A stretch of DNA of 54,509 nt from an uncultured Bacteroidales bacterium (GTDB lineage: Bacteria > Bacteroidota > Bacteroidia > Bacteroidales > Bacteroidaceae). The notes beneath the pieces are model-generated. The model did no database searches and was not told where the DNA came from. It saw nothing but the letters and a program-made list of their open reading frames with translations. The stretch is taken from NCBI GenBank assembly GCA_902779535.1, contig CACZBX010000022.1, positions 1-54,509 of the forward strand, in the 5' to 3' direction. The position numbers were made by a program, and so were the translations under genes. Shown here one piece after another: positions 6,419-15,855 of the stretch; position 1 is the stretch's first letter, and the number at the start of each line of letters is the position of its first letter.

Positions 6419-7450
6419 ATGGAAAAGAAGAATCCCGTATATATTTTAGGTATCGAGTCATCGTGCGACGATACCTCTGCTGCCGTCGTGAAGGATGGCA
6501 TCCTTTTGTCGAACGTCACGGCCAGTCAGGCTGTACACATGGCCTATGGAGGCGTTGTGCCGGAGTTAGCTTCTCGGGCACATCAGCAGAACATCGTCCC
6601 AGTCGTTTCCGAAGCGTTGCGACAGGCTGGTGTAGATAAGAATCAGCTGAGTGCGGTAGCCTTCACCAGAGGTCCCGGCCTGATGGGATCGCTGTTGGTT
6701 GGTGTATCGTTTGCCAAAGGATTTGCCCGTTCACTGGGCATTCCGCTGATTGACGTAAACCATTTGCAGGCACATGTCATTGCAAACTTCGTACGTGAAC
6801 CAGATGATGACAGCGATCAACCCGACTATCCTTTCCTTTGTCTGCTTGTATCGGGAGGCAATTCGCAGATTATCAAGGTAAAAGCCTATAATGATATGGA
6901 GGTGTTGGGACAGACCATTGACGATGCAGCCGGTGAGGCGATAGATAAATGTTCGAAGGTGATGGGATTAGGATATCCTGGAGGACCGATCATTGATAAA
7001 CTTGCGCGCCAAGGTAATCCGCATGCATTTACCTTCAATAAACCACACATCGAAGGATATAATGTCAGTTTCAGTGGACTGAAGACTTCGTTCCTCTATT
7101 CGTTGCGCGACTGGATTCAGGAAGATCCCGACTTTATCGAGCATCATAAGAACGATTTGGCTGCTTCGCTGGAGCGGACGGTGGTCGAGATTCTGATGGA
7201 TAAGTTACGGAAGGTTGCAAAGGACACCCGCATCAAGCAAGTAGCCCTGGCCGGAGGTGTTTCAGCCAATAACGGGTTGCGTAACTCGTTCAAGGAACAT
7301 GCGGAACGTTTCGGATGGAAGATTTTCATACCGAAGTTCCGGTTTACGACCGACAATGCTGCGATGATAGCCACGACAGGTTATTTCAAATATTTAGATC
7401 ACGATTTTTGTAGTATCGACTTACCCGCTTATTCGAGGGTAACCATATAA
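6419..7450 (+). CDS. tsaD: tRNA N6-adenosine threonylcarbamoyltransferase
   Basis: Transfers the threonylcarbamoyl group from TC-AMP to A37 of ANN-decoding tRNAs (t6A), together with TsaB and TsaE. 343 aa, ASKHA fold, complete: N-terminal [20 protein letters not shown], the iron-binding His115 and His119 (VNHLQAH), [15 protein letters not shown] and [11 protein letters not shown]. It starts 2 bases after the map stop, so the two are co-transcribed, and the pncC-like gene follows after 10 bases. Confidence 0.97.
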   Translation: MEKKNPVYILGIESSCDDTSAAVVKDGILLSNVTASQAVHMAYGGVVPELASRAHQQNIVPVVSEALRQAGVDKNQLSAVAFTRGPGLMGSLLVGVSFAKGFARSLGIPLIDVNHLQAHVIANFVREPDDDSDQPDYPFLCLLVSGGNSQIIKVKAYNDMEVLGQTIDDAAGEAIDKCSKVMGLGYPGGPIIDKLARQGNPHAFTFNKPHIEGYNVSFSGLKTSFLYSLRDWIQEDPDFIEHHKNDLAASLERTVVEILMDKLRKVAKDTRIKQVALAGGVSANNGLRNSFKEHAERFGWKIFIPKFRFTTDNAAMIATTGYFKYLDHDFCSIDLPAYSRVTI

Positions 7451-7460
7451 AGAAGAAAAG

Positions 7461-7967
7461 ATGTCACTAAAGAGTAAGGTAGAAAGTAAGGAAATAAACG
7501 ATTTGTTTTGGGAGAATCACCTCACGCTATCAACTGCTGAGAGTTGTACGGGAGGACTTTTGGCGGCAGCCATTACAGCAATACCAGGATGTTCCAGCTT
7601 TTTTATGGGAGGTGTGGTTGCCTATTCCAATGAATTGAAAGAGCGCATCTTAGGTGTGCAACATGAGACACTCGAAACCAAGGGAGCTGTGAGCGAGGAA
7701 ACGGTCATCGAGATGGTGAAAGGTGCGATGCATAACTTTGGAACCGATTGCGCCATCGCTACCACCGGCATTGCAGGTCCTTCTGGAGGCACTCCCGAGA
7801 AACCCGTAGGCACGATCTGGATTGCAGCGGCGCATGGAGAAAAAATGAAAACGGAGAAGTTGGAAGGCAATCAGGGAAGAGAGCTGAATGCACTCTATGC
7901 AACCGAAAAAGCAATGAGGTTATTACTGGATTTGTTCCAAAAAGAGGAAAAAGATGTAGAAAAATAG
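7461..7967 (+). CDS. pncC: CinA C-terminal domain protein, nicotinamide-nucleotide amidase type
   Basis: 168 aa, the CinA C-terminal domain alone. It has the STAESCTGG motif at 24-32, the [11 protein letters not shown] helix, GAVSEETV and [18 protein letters not shown]. Stand-alone proteins of this kind hydrolyse nicotinamide mononucleotide to nicotinate mononucleotide in the NAD salvage (pyridine nucleotide) cycle. Fits the end of the map-tsaD transcript. The gene symbol is by domain analogy, so treat as probable. Confidence 0.85.
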   Translation: MSLKSKVESKEINDLFWENHLTLSTAESCTGGLLAAAITAIPGCSSFFMGGVVAYSNELKERILGVQHETLETKGAVSEETVIEMVKGAMHNFGTDCAIATTGIAGPSGGTPEKPVGTIWIAAAHGEKMKTEKLEGNQGRELNALYATEKAMRLLLDLFQKEEKDVEK

Positions 7968-8067
7968 AATTATTTTTATTTTTTCTTGGTTTGTTCGTGG
8001 AAAAGTATTTATTTTGCACTCCGTTTTGGGAGGAATCTGAAAAAGAAAACAATAAAATTAGATAACG

Positions 8068-8328
8068 ATGTCGAAGATTTGTCAAATTACTGGAAAGAAA
8101 GCCATGAGAGGCAACAATGTTTCGCATTCAAGAAGAAGAACGAAAAGAGTCTTTGATGTGAACTTGTTTACAAAGAAGTTCTACTATGTAGAGCAAGGAT
8201 GCTGGATTAGCCTTAACGTTAGTGCTAACGGCTTACGCATTATTAATAAGAAGGGCCTTGACGCAGCCTTGAACGAAGCTGTTGAAAAGGGATATTGTGA
8301 TTGGAAAGATATCAAAGTTATTGGTTAA
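8068..8328 (+). CDS. rpmB: 50S ribosomal protein L28
   Basis: 86 aa, with the L28 start [20 protein letters not shown] and RRTKRVF-NL followed by a conserved C-terminal half ([14 protein letters not shown]). Binds near the tRNA exit region of the large subunit. Followed 15 bases later by rpmG, the common pairing. A TTTG at 7990-7993 and a TATTTTGC at 8010-8017 upstream may be the promoter, though the 16-base spacing is short. The Cys-containing CQITGKK is at the normal place; no zinc ribbon is obvious. Confidence 0.97.
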   Translation: MSKICQITGKKAMRGNNVSHSRRRTKRVFDVNLFTKKFYYVEQGCWISLNVSANGLRIINKKGLDAALNEAVEKGYCDWKDIKVIG

Positions 8329-8343
8329 TAGGAGAGATAGACA

Positions 8344-8532
8344 ATGGCTAAGAAAGTAAAAGGAAATAGAGTGCAAGTCATTCTTGAATGTACCGAAATG
8401 AAGGATAGTGGTATGCCGGGTACTTCTCGTTACATTACAACAAAGAATAGAAAAAATACCACTGAAAGATTGGAATTGAAGAAATACAATCCTATTCTGA
8501 AAAGAGTAACAGTTCACAAGGAAATTAAATAA
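8344..8532 (+). CDS. rpmG: 50S ribosomal protein L33
   Basis: 62 aa, with the L33 core [25 protein letters not shown] near the middle and a lysine-rich N-terminus. Of the zinc-ribbon cysteines only one (ILECTE) is present, so it is the zinc-independent (C-minus) form. It sits between rpmB and the DUF4295 gene, 7 bases before the latter. Confidence 0.96.
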   Translation: MAKKVKGNRVQVILECTEMKDSGMPGTSRYITTKNRKNTTERLELKKYNPILKRVTVHKEIK

Positions 8533-8539
8533 TTGAGAT

Positions 8540-8698
8540 ATGGCAAAGAAAGTAGTTGCAACATTGCACGGAGCTAATAAGGAAGGCAGAACTTATGCGA
8601 AGGTTATCAAGATGGTGAAGTCTCCTAAGACTGGCGCTTACTATTTTGACGAGCAGATGGTTCCAAATGATAAGGTACAAGACTTTATTAAGAAATAA
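8540..8698 (+). CDS. DUF4295 family small protein
   Basis: 52 aa: MAKKVVATLHGANKEGRT at the start, then AKVIKMVKSPKTGAYYFDEQ and a short acidic/lysine end. The family is found almost only in Bacteroidetes, right after rpmG, and is probably associated with the ribosome, but its function is unproved. The stop is followed by a strong terminator at 8722-8756, so it closes the rpmB-rpmG unit. Confidence 0.88.
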   Translation: MAKKVVATLHGANKEGRTYAKVIKMVKSPKTGAYYFDEQMVPNDKVQDFIKK

Positions 8699-8721
8699 TT
8701 AGGTCTAGATATAAAGAAAAG

Positions 8722-8756
8722 TTCCTCACATGATATTTGTGTGAGGAATTTTTTTT
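8722..8756 (+). terminator. Rho-independent terminator after rpmB-rpmG-DUF4295
   Basis: Perfect 9-bp stem (TTCCTCACA/TGTGAGGAA, 8722-8748) followed by eight T at 8749-8756. Confidence 0.9.
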
Positions 8757-8783
8757 GTATCTGCGAGAAAAGTCGTAAATTTG
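8754..8783 (+). promoter_or_regulatory. Promoter of ftsY-rimO
   Basis: TTTG at 8754-8757, 18-base spacer, TAAATTTG at 8776-8783. The -33 element overlaps the T-run of the preceding terminator. Confidence 0.65.
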
Positions 8784-8808
8784 GCTACTTATATTAAAGG
8801 AGGTGGAG

Positions 8809-9774
8809 ATGGGACTATTTAATTTTTTCTCGAAAGAAAAGAAGGAAACACTCGATAAAGGTCTGTCAAAGACAAAAGAGAGCGTGTTCGGTAAGATCGC
8901 ACGCGTCATTGTAGGTAAGTCGAAGGTGGACGATGAGGTCTTGGATAACCTGGAAGAAGTGTTGGTGACCTCGGATGTAGGTGTCGATACGACGCTGAAG
9001 ATTATTCATCGGATAGAAGATCGTGTGGCACGTGAGAAATACGTGAATACACAAGAACTGAACCATATCTTAAGGGATGAGATTGCCGACCTCTTGACAG
9101 AGAATAATACGGCTTCGACCAATGATTTCTCAGTCCCAGAGGGGATCAAGCCATACGTTGTGATGGTTGTCGGCGTGAACGGAGTAGGAAAGACCACCAC
9201 CATTGGCAAGTTGGCGTATCAATACAAGAAAGCCGGCAAGAAAGTCTATCTGGGAGCAGCGGATACCTTCCGTGCTGCGGCTGTCGAGCAGTTGGATATC
9301 TGGGGTGAACGAGTAGGTATTCCCGTTGTCAAGCAGAAGATGGGATCGGATCCAGCCTCGGTGGCCTTTGACACCCTAAGCTCGGCTGTAGCAAACGATG
9401 CAGATGTCGTACTGATTGATACGGCAGGCCGTTTGCACAACAAGATTGGATTGATGAACGAGCTGACTAAGATCAAGAACGTGATGAATAAGGTCGTTCC
9501 AAATGCACCACATGACGTACTTCTCGTGTTGGACGGATCGACAGGACAGAACGCTTTCGAACAGGCAAAGCAGTTTACCAAGGCCACAGAAGTAACCTCT
9601 ATGGCTATTACCAAATTGGATGGAACAGCGAAGGGCGGTGTTGTTATCGGCATTTCCGATCAGTTCAAGATACCCGTTAAATATATCGGCTTAGGTGAAG
9701 GCATCGAAGACCTGCAGGCTTTCAATAAGGAAGAGTTTGTCGATTCACTCTTTGGCGAGAAGGCAGATTCATGA
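8809..9774 (+). CDS. ftsY: Signal recognition particle receptor FtsY
   Basis: GTPase that docks ribosome-SRP complexes at the membrane. 321 aa with only a short N-terminal region, lacking the long acidic A domain of the E. coli protein, then the NG domain: G1 GVNGVGKTTT (about 122-131), DTFRAAA, G3 DTAGR, G4 TKLDGTAKGG. ATG 8809 is chosen over GTG 8803 because AAAGGAGGTGGAG precedes it at ideal distance. The stop overlaps the start of rimO by four bases. Confidence 0.97.
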   Translation: MGLFNFFSKEKKETLDKGLSKTKESVFGKIARVIVGKSKVDDEVLDNLEEVLVTSDVGVDTTLKIIHRIEDRVAREKYVNTQELNHILRDEIADLLTENNTASTNDFSVPEGIKPYVVMVVGVNGVGKTTTIGKLAYQYKKAGKKVYLGAADTFRAAAVEQLDIWGERVGIPVVKQKMGSDPASVAFDTLSSAVANDADVVLIDTAGRLHNKIGLMNELTKIKNVMNKVVPNAPHDVLLVLDGSTGQNAFEQAKQFTKATEVTSMAITKLDGTAKGGVVIGISDQFKIPVKYIGLGEGIEDLQAFNKEEFVDSLFGEKADS

Positions 9775-11069
9775 AAAAGAATACAGTAGACATTATCACG
9801 ATGGGCTGTTCGAAGAATCTCGTTGATTCAGAGCGGCTGATCCGTCAGTTGGAAGCCAATGGCTATACGGTGACACACGATGCAGAGAACCCTCAGGGTG
9901 AGATTGCTGTCATCAACACCTGTGGTTTTATCGGTGACGCGAAAGAAGAATCTATCAATACGATTCTGGAGTTCTGTGAAGCAAAGAAAGCACGTAAACT
10001 CCGGAAGTTATATGTGATGGGATGCCTTTCTGAGCGTTACCTGAAAGAACTTCAGGTTGAGATACCCCAAGTGGATAAGTTCTATGGTAAATTCAATTGG
10101 AATGAATTGCTGGCAGACTTGGGGAAAGCCTACAGGCCCGACTTGGCTGTGGAGCGACGGCTGACGACCCCGAGTCATTATGCGTACCTGAAAATAGCGG
10201 AAGGATGCGACCGTAAATGCTCTTATTGTGCCATACCTATCATCACAGGTCCCCACCAGTCGCGTCCGATGGAAGAGATCCTTCAGGAAGTGAAAACGCT
10301 GGTGGCTAAGGGAGTCAAGGAATTTCAGGTCATTGCACAGGAATTAACATATTATGGTGAGGATCTTTACGGAACCCAGAAACTTCCTGAATTAATCGAG
10401 AAGATGGCCGAGGTTCCCGGTGTGGAATGGATCCGATTACACTATGCCTATCCTGCTCATTTCCCCTATGACTTGCTTCGCGTGATGAGAGAACATCCAA
10501 ATGTATGCAAATACTTGGATATTGCCTTGCAGCATATTAGTGACCATATGCTTCAACTCATGCGTCGACATGTGACCAAGCAGACCACTCTGGAATTGCT
10601 TGAGCGAATGCGGAAGGAAGTTCCGGGTATACATATCCGTACTACGCTGATGGTTGGTCATCCAGGCGAGACAGCAGCGGATTTTGAAGAGTTGAAAGCC
10701 TTTGTACGTGAAGTAAAATTTGACCGCATGGGAGCGTTCGCCTATTCGGAGGAAGAAGGTACGTACGCTGCTCAGACCTACTCAGACGATATTCCAGCTG
10801 AAACAAAACAAGCACGACTCGATGAGTTGATGGATATTCAGGAAGGTATCTCTGCCGAACTGAATGCAGCAAAGATTGGAAAGACCTTCAAGACCATTAT
10901 CGACAGGGTAGAAGGAGAGTATTACGTTGGTAGAACGGAATATGACTCGCCGGAGGTCGATCCGGAGGTGCTTATTCCAGTAACCGATGGTACGCTGGAG
11001 ATAGGTCAGTTCTATCCTGTGACCATTGTCGACTCAGATGACTATGATTTGTTTGGTAAAATACAATGA
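9771..11069 (+). CDS. rimO: Ribosomal protein S12 methylthiotransferase
   Basis: Radical-SAM enzyme adding a methylthio group to the conserved Asp of ribosomal protein S12. 432 aa. The N-terminal UPF0004 domain binds the second cluster with Cys13 (MGCSKN), Cys51 (NTCGF) and Cys85 (VMGCLSERY). The radical-SAM CxxxCxxC is Cys146, Cys150 and Cys153 (EGCDRKCSYCAIP). A TRAM domain ends the protein. Start overlaps the ftsY stop (ATGA), implying translational coupling. Confidence 0.97.
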   Translation: MKKNTVDIITMGCSKNLVDSERLIRQLEANGYTVTHDAENPQGEIAVINTCGFIGDAKEESINTILEFCEAKKARKLRKLYVMGCLSERYLKELQVEIPQVDKFYGKFNWNELLADLGKAYRPDLAVERRLTTPSHYAYLKIAEGCDRKCSYCAIPIITGPHQSRPMEEILQEVKTLVAKGVKEFQVIAQELTYYGEDLYGTQKLPELIEKMAEVPGVEWIRLHYAYPAHFPYDLLRVMREHPNVCKYLDIALQHISDHMLQLMRRHVTKQTTLELLERMRKEVPGIHIRTTLMVGHPGETAADFEELKAFVREVKFDRMGAFAYSEEEGTYAAQTYSDDIPAETKQARLDELMDIQEGISAELNAAKIGKTFKTIIDRVEGEYYVGRTEYDSPEVDPEVLIPVTDGTLEIGQFYPVTIVDSDDYDLFGKIQ

Positions 11070-11091
11070 TTCACCTTTTTAACAAGAAATA

Positions 11092-11122
11092 TTTGTTTTT
11101 CTTTTGTTTAATTTGTATTTTG
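11092..11122 (+). promoter_or_regulatory. Probable promoter of the HU gene pair
   Basis: TTTG 11092-11095, 20-base spacer, TATTTTG 11116-11122, which is a one-base-short variant of TAnnTTTG. Confidence 0.5.
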
Positions 11123-11146
11123 CAACCAATTTAAAAATCATAAGCT

Positions 11147-11419
11147 TTGAATAATAAGGATTTTCTTTTGAAACTCTCCCAACAAAGTGGAAACGAATTG
11201 GATGCTACGTCCAAGTTGGTTGATTCTGTGCTTCATTCAATGGTGGATCGTTTGCAGAATGGAGATAGTGTGGTCATCAGTGGATTCGGCTCTTTCGAAG
11301 TCAAGAAGAAGATGGAACGAATCTCAGTGAATCCTGTTTCGCGTCAACGGTTGCTTATACCGCCTAAATTGGTTGTCGGCTTTAAGCCAAGTTCCTCAGT
11401 AAAAGAAGAAGTGAAATAA
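11147..11419 (+). CDS. HU/IHF-family DNA-binding protein
   Basis: 90 aa, a complete HU fold: N-terminal helices, VVISGFGSFEVKKK beta arms and the PKLVVGFKPSSSVKE end. Binds and bends DNA as a dimer. The only in-frame start before the conserved region is TTG 11147. The usual HU proline-tip motif is divergent (NPVSRQRLLIPPK), so it is not the main HU. The next gene, 12 bases on, is a second HU-domain protein with a membrane anchor, so the two might form a heterodimer. Confidence 0.9.
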   Translation: MNNKDFLLKLSQQSGNELDATSKLVDSVLHSMVDRLQNGDSVVISGFGSFEVKKKMERISVNPVSRQRLLIPPKLVVGFKPSSSVKEEVK

Positions 11420-11431
11420 AATCATTGCACC

Positions 11432-12613
11432 ATGAACGAGAAAGTTTCTTTGCAGGACCTTGCGGCAATGGTTGCCGATGATTGTAAGATTTCCCGAAAA
11501 AAAGCAGATCAGTTTATTCGGGATATGTTCGATGTCATTTTGGAGGCGTTGAAGAAAGAAAAATACGTCAAGATCAAAGGACTGGGTACGTTTAAGTTGA
11601 CGGAAGTTAGTCCGCGTGTCAGCGTGAATGTTTCGACGGGCGAACGCTTCGAGATACAGGGACATCGTAAGATATCATTTACTCCTGAAAATAAAATAAA
11701 AGAGTTGATTAACAAGCCTTTCGCTCACTTTGAGCCCGTCGTACTCAACGAAGGAGTTCAGTTTGATGATGTGCCGGATGATATCGATAAAGATGTCGAG
11801 ATGGATACAGAAGAGGTGGTGGAGAAAACTGTCATACCGGAAATAACAGCGGTAGAAGAGGAACCAAAAGTACAGGAACCAGAACCCGTACAAGAAGAGG
11901 CTGTTGTCGATGAACCGATTCTTGAAGAGACGAAGGAAGAACTGGTTGAAGAGGCTCCAGAAGTTGAAAAAAATCCAGAAGTTGAAAAGATTGCAGAAAT
12001 ACTAACGGAAGAGCCTACACTAGAAACTCCAATTGAAGAAAAACCTGTTGTCGTGTCGCCAGATCCCATTCCTTTGATGCAAACAAAGAAGAAAACGTCA
12101 TGGGAATGGATTATAGGTGTTCTGTGTGCACTCTTAATTATAGTTTTGGTAGTTTGGCTTCTTGTACCTAAGACGACAAAGGAAGTGCCTTATGAAATTT
12201 ATCAGCCGGAAAAGACTGTTGTCTCGTCGGCACCTACTGATTCGCTTCAGCAAGGAAAGACGGATGAAGTGATTTCAACTCAACCAGAGACGGTAAAGGA
12301 AGAAGTAGTAACACCAAAACCAGTCGAGACACCGAAGCCAGTAGCACCAGCAGTACAGCCGGCTGTACCAGCATTGTCGACAACTGTGGTTAAGGAGACG
12401 ATTGCAGATACGTTAGAATATCGGATTACAGGGCTGAAAACAACCTATACGTTAAAGGAAGGAGAGACATTGGCTCGTGTTGCTGCTTATTTTTATCAAA
12501 ATCGTCGTCTATGGCCGTACATAGCGAAATATAATAAAGATATTTTACCAAATGTGAATCGTGTTGTTCCGGGTATGGTGATTCGTGTGCCTGAATTAGC
12601 ACCTGTTGAATAA
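11432..12613 (+). CDS. HU domain-transmembrane-LysM fusion protein
   Basis: 393 aa in four parts. Residues 1-90 are an HU/IHF-like DNA-binding domain (KISRKKADQFIRDMF, VKIKGLGTFKL, HRKISFTPENKIKELIN). Residues about 100-215 are a Glu/Pro/Val-rich acidic linker. One strong transmembrane helix lies at about 224-244 (WEWIIGVLCALLIIVLVVWL) with KTKKK before it and no signal peptide, so the N-terminus should be cytoplasmic. A second Pro/Thr/Val-rich linker leads to a LysM-like domain at about 336-390 (TYTLKEGETLARVAAYFY, VPGMVIRVPEL). As drawn, one protein could hold DNA inside and peptidoglycan outside. Architecture is read directly; the tether role is inferred. Confidence 0.88.
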   Translation: MNEKVSLQDLAAMVADDCKISRKKADQFIRDMFDVILEALKKEKYVKIKGLGTFKLTEVSPRVSVNVSTGERFEIQGHRKISFTPENKIKELINKPFAHFEPVVLNEGVQFDDVPDDIDKDVEMDTEEVVEKTVIPEITAVEEEPKVQEPEPVQEEAVVDEPILEETKEELVEEAPEVEKNPEVEKIAEILTEEPTLETPIEEKPVVVSPDPIPLMQTKKKTSWEWIIGVLCALLIIVLVVWLLVPKTTKEVPYEIYQPEKTVVSSAPTDSLQQGKTDEVISTQPETVKEEVVTPKPVETPKPVAPAVQPAVPALSTTVVKETIADTLEYRITGLKTTYTLKEGETLARVAAYFYQNRRLWPYIAKYNKDILPNVNRVVPGMVIRVPELAPVE

Positions 12614-12637
12614 ACGATTATAATCTAATTATAATTC

Positions 12638-12676
12638 AAAAGCGAAGCGTTTCCCAGACGTTTCGCTTTTGTTTTA
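12638..12676 (+). terminator. Terminator after the HU gene pair
   Basis: 13-bp stem with one G-T pair (AAAAGCGAAGCGT / ACGTTTCGCTTTT, 12638-12670) followed by a T-rich tract. Confidence 0.8.
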
Positions 12677-12857
12677 TTCTGCTTTTTAAATATCTTTAGC
12701 CAATCAGCCGTAAAACGCCGAATATACTTGTATTTTTTAATAAAAATAAATTGTCACTGTTGATTAAATGCTGTAATTTTGGACTTGTTTTCCAAAGAGT
12801 ATAGATAAGACTTTGGGAAAGATGACTAAGAAGAATAATAATTAAAGATAAATAATT

Positions 12858-13853
12858 ATGGCTGAAGCAATTGACATTCGTGCTTTGAATGAACGAATAG
12901 AAAGAGAAAGTGCATTTGTCACCAATTTGATGACAGGTATGGACCAAGTAATCGTTGGTCAGAAACATTTGGTAGAATCATTATTGATTGGTCTTTTATC
13001 CGACGGGCATATCTTGTTGGAAGGTGTTCCTGGATTGGCAAAGACCTTAGCCATCAAGACTTTGGCTTCGTTAATCGATGCAAAATATAGTCGTATTCAG
13101 TTTACTCCCGACTTGTTGCCTGCCGATGTGATCGGTACCATGATTTATAGTCAGAAAGATGAGACATTCATCCCTAATAAAGGTCCAATCTTTGCGAATT
13201 TTGTGTTGGCTGATGAAATCAACCGTGCTCCGGCAAAGGTACAGAGTGCCTTGCTCGAGGCTATGCAGGAGCGTCAGGTGACGTTGAGCAAGGAAACATT
13301 TGCTTTGCCTCAGCCGTTCTTGGTAATGGCTACTCAGAACCCGATCGAACAGGAAGGTACGTATCCACTTCCAGAAGCACAGGTCGACCGTTTCATGTTG
13401 AAGGTTGTCATTGACTATCCTCGTTTGGAGGAAGAGAAGAAGATTATTCGCATGAACATTAGCGGACAGAAGTTTGATGTAAACCCGATTGTACGTGCAG
13501 AGGATATCATGAATGCACAGAAAGTTGTCCGTGAAGTTTATTTGGACGAGAAAATCGAACAATATATCGCCGATATCGTCTTTGCGACTCGTTACCCCGA
13601 CAAATATGGTTTGTCAGAGTTGAAAGACCTGATTGGCTTTGGAGGTTCTCCACGTGCTTCCATCAATCTGGCACTGGCTGCCCGCAGCTATGCTTTCATC
13701 AAACGTCGTGGATATGTCATTCCTGAGGATGTACGTGCCGTAGCTCATGATGTATTGCGTCATCGTATCGGACTGACTTATGAAGCTGAGGCAAGTAATA
13801 CCACATCCGATGAAATCATCAGTAAGATCTTGAATAAGGTTGAGGTACCTTAA
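12858..13853 (+). CDS. moxR: MoxR-family AAA+ ATPase of the Bat operon
   Basis: 331 aa. Walker A GVPGLAKT (56-63), Walker B LADEIN (Asp119, Glu120), the ATQNPIEQEGTYPLPEAQ sensor region and an AAA lid. MoxR ATPases act as chaperones with proteins that carry von Willebrand A domains; here the VWA partners are BatA, BatB and the DUF58 protein downstream. It begins the eight-gene Bat cluster, with a 15-base gap to the DUF58 gene. Confidence 0.93.
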   Translation: MAEAIDIRALNERIERESAFVTNLMTGMDQVIVGQKHLVESLLIGLLSDGHILLEGVPGLAKTLAIKTLASLIDAKYSRIQFTPDLLPADVIGTMIYSQKDETFIPNKGPIFANFVLADEINRAPAKVQSALLEAMQERQVTLSKETFALPQPFLVMATQNPIEQEGTYPLPEAQVDRFMLKVVIDYPRLEEEKKIIRMNISGQKFDVNPIVRAEDIMNAQKVVREVYLDEKIEQYIADIVFATRYPDKYGLSELKDLIGFGGSPRASINLALAARSYAFIKRRGYVIPEDVRAVAHDVLRHRIGLTYEAEASNTTSDEIISKILNKVEVP

Positions 13854-13868
13854 TCCGTATCGAATAGT

Positions 13869-14738
13869 ATGGAAACAAGTGAATTGTTAAAGCGAGTCCG
13901 TCAGATTGAAATCAAGACAAGGGGCCTTTCCAGTAATATCTTTGCTGGGCAGTATCATTCTGCCTTCAAGGGTAGAGGAATGTCGTTTGCCGAAGTCCGC
14001 GAGTATCAGTTTGGGGATGATGTTCGTGACATCGACTGGAATGTGACAGCTCGGTATAACCGTCCTTACGTCAAGGTGTACGAGGAGGAACGTGAACTGA
14101 CCGTGATGTTGCTCATCGATGTTTCAAACAGCTTGGATTTCGGTACGATTAAACAGTTGAAGAAAGAAATGGTTACTGAGATCGCCGCTACTTTGGCCTT
14201 CTCGGCTATCCAGAACAATGATAAGATTGGAGTTATTTTCTTTTCCGACCGAATTGAAAAGTTCATCCCTCCGAAGAAAGGTAGAAAGCATATTCTTTAT
14301 ATCATCCGAGAATTGCTTGATTTTAAGGCAGAAAGTAAGCATACGGATATAAAGATGGCTCTCGAATATCTGACAAATGCCATAAAGAAACGTTGTACGA
14401 CCTTCTTGCTGAGTGACTTCATTGATGAAGGCGACTATAAAGATGCGCTGACCATTGCTAACCGAAAGCATGATGTCGTAGCTATTCAGGTATACGACCG
14501 TCGAGTAGCCGACCTTCCGGATATTGGTCTGATGAAGGTACACGATGCTGAAACAGGGGAGGAATTGTGGATAGATACTTCTTCTAAATCCTTGCGTAAG
14601 GCACATCAGGTATGGTGGGCATCCCAAGAAGGCAAGTTGAAGGATGTATTTACCAAGAGTAATGTGGACGCAGTATCGATACGGACGGATCAAGATTATG
14701 TCAAGGCTTTGATGAGCCTCTTTGCTAAACGTAGTTGA
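13869..14738 (+). CDS. DUF58 domain protein of the Bat operon
   Basis: 289 aa, soluble. Contains the DUF58 hallmark GRGMSFAEVREYQFGDDVRDIDWNVTAR (about 37-63) and a VWA-like fold with LLIDVSNSLDFG (MIDAS-like DxSxS). Such proteins are always found with MoxR ATPases and are thought to be their clients or partners. Its stop codon is one base before the start of the next gene. Confidence 0.9.
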   Translation: METSELLKRVRQIEIKTRGLSSNIFAGQYHSAFKGRGMSFAEVREYQFGDDVRDIDWNVTARYNRPYVKVYEEERELTVMLLIDVSNSLDFGTIKQLKKEMVTEIAATLAFSAIQNNDKIGVIFFSDRIEKFIPPKKGRKHILYIIRELLDFKAESKHTDIKMALEYLTNAIKKRCTTFLLSDFIDEGDYKDALTIANRKHDVVAIQVYDRRVADLPDIGLMKVHDAETGEELWIDTSSKSLRKAHQVWWASQEGKLKDVFTKSNVDAVSIRTDQDYVKALMSLFAKRS

Positions 14739-14739
14739 T

Positions 14740-15837
14740 ATGATGAAAAGTAAATTTATTAATATAATTGGCCTGAAACTATGGGCCTGTCTCTGGATGC
14801 TATGGATATGGACCCCGTTACAGGCACAGGTAACGGTTGATGCTACCATTGATTCTTTGCAACTGCTCATCGGAGAACAGACAAAAATCAAGTTGGAGGT
14901 CAGTCTGGATGCCAACAAAAAACTTCAACTTCCCTTGCTTACCGATACCATTGTGCAAGGAGTGGAGATTCTAGACATAGCTAAGCCGGATACACAACTT
15001 CTGAATGATGGGAAGCGGATGTTAATTAAGGAAGAATATACAATCACTTCCTTTGATTCCGCATTGTATTATATCCCGCCATTTGAGGTATTGGTGAACG
15101 ATGAGGCTTACCGTTCAAAGGCTTTAGCCTTAAAGGTTTATTCCATCCCCGTAGATACCTTGCATCCAGATCAATTCTTTGGACCGAAAGATATTCGCAA
15201 AGTACCTCTTCAGTGGAGTGATATCAAGTGGATTGTTTACCTTACTTTGATTCTTTGTGCCTTAGGGGCGTTAGGCTATTACCTGTTTGTACGGTATAAG
15301 GATAACAAACCAATTATCCGTCGGATTCATGTAGAACCTAAATTACCTGCTCACGAGCAAGCCTTGAAGGATATCGAGACCATAAAGGCTGATAAGACTT
15401 TGCAGATGCACAATCCGAAAGAGTATTACACGAAGCTTACGGAAGTGTTACGTACCTATATGAAAGAACGTTTTGGCTTCAATGCGATGGAGATGACCTC
15501 TTCCGAGATTATTGATCATCTGATGGAGATCAAGGAACAAAAGGCTTTGACAGATCTGAAATCACTCTTTGAGACAGCCGATCTGGTGAAGTTTGCCAAG
15601 TTATCTCCGTTAATGAACGAGAACGATTATAATTTGGTGAATGCAGTGGCCTTTATCAATGAAACGAAGATTGAGCCAGACCCGAATGCGAAACCCGAGC
15701 CTACCGAGATAACGGTTGTCGAGAAACGGTCGCCGAAGGCACGAATGGCCTTGTTGGTTAGTTTGATTGTGATTGCAATTGCAGCCGTAATCATTGTTGG
15801 ATTGATTATACGTATCATTTCTGATGTTTGGTTTTAA
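14740..15837 (+). CDS. Membrane protein of the Bat operon
   Basis: 365 aa from ATG 14740. A signal peptide or N-anchor ends near PLQAQ, then comes a periplasmic beta-rich domain resembling the N-terminal part of BatD-like proteins (VDATIDSLQLLIGEQTKIKLE). A transmembrane helix follows at about 163-183 (VYLTLILCALGALGYYLF), then a cytoplasmic domain with the YMKERFGFNAMEMTSSEI motif also seen in the tail of BatD-type proteins, and a second helix near the C-terminus. It sits between the DUF58 gene and batA, as in other Bacteroidetes. Molecular function is unknown. Confidence 0.8.
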   Translation: MMKSKFINIIGLKLWACLWMLWIWTPLQAQVTVDATIDSLQLLIGEQTKIKLEVSLDANKKLQLPLLTDTIVQGVEILDIAKPDTQLLNDGKRMLIKEEYTITSFDSALYYIPPFEVLVNDEAYRSKALALKVYSIPVDTLHPDQFFGPKDIRKVPLQWSDIKWIVYLTLILCALGALGYYLFVRYKDNKPIIRRIHVEPKLPAHEQALKDIETIKADKTLQMHNPKEYYTKLTEVLRTYMKERFGFNAMEMTSSEIIDHLMEIKEQKALTDLKSLFETADLVKFAKLSPLMNENDYNLVNAVAFINETKIEPDPNAKPEPTEITVVEKRSPKARMALLVSLIVIAIAAVIIVGLIIRIISDVWF

Positions 15838-15855
15838 TCATTAAAAGGAGACGTC

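Noticed and set aside
14124-14918. 264-aa frame antisense to the DUF58 gene
   Set aside because: Crosses the end of one real gene and the start of another; no family features.
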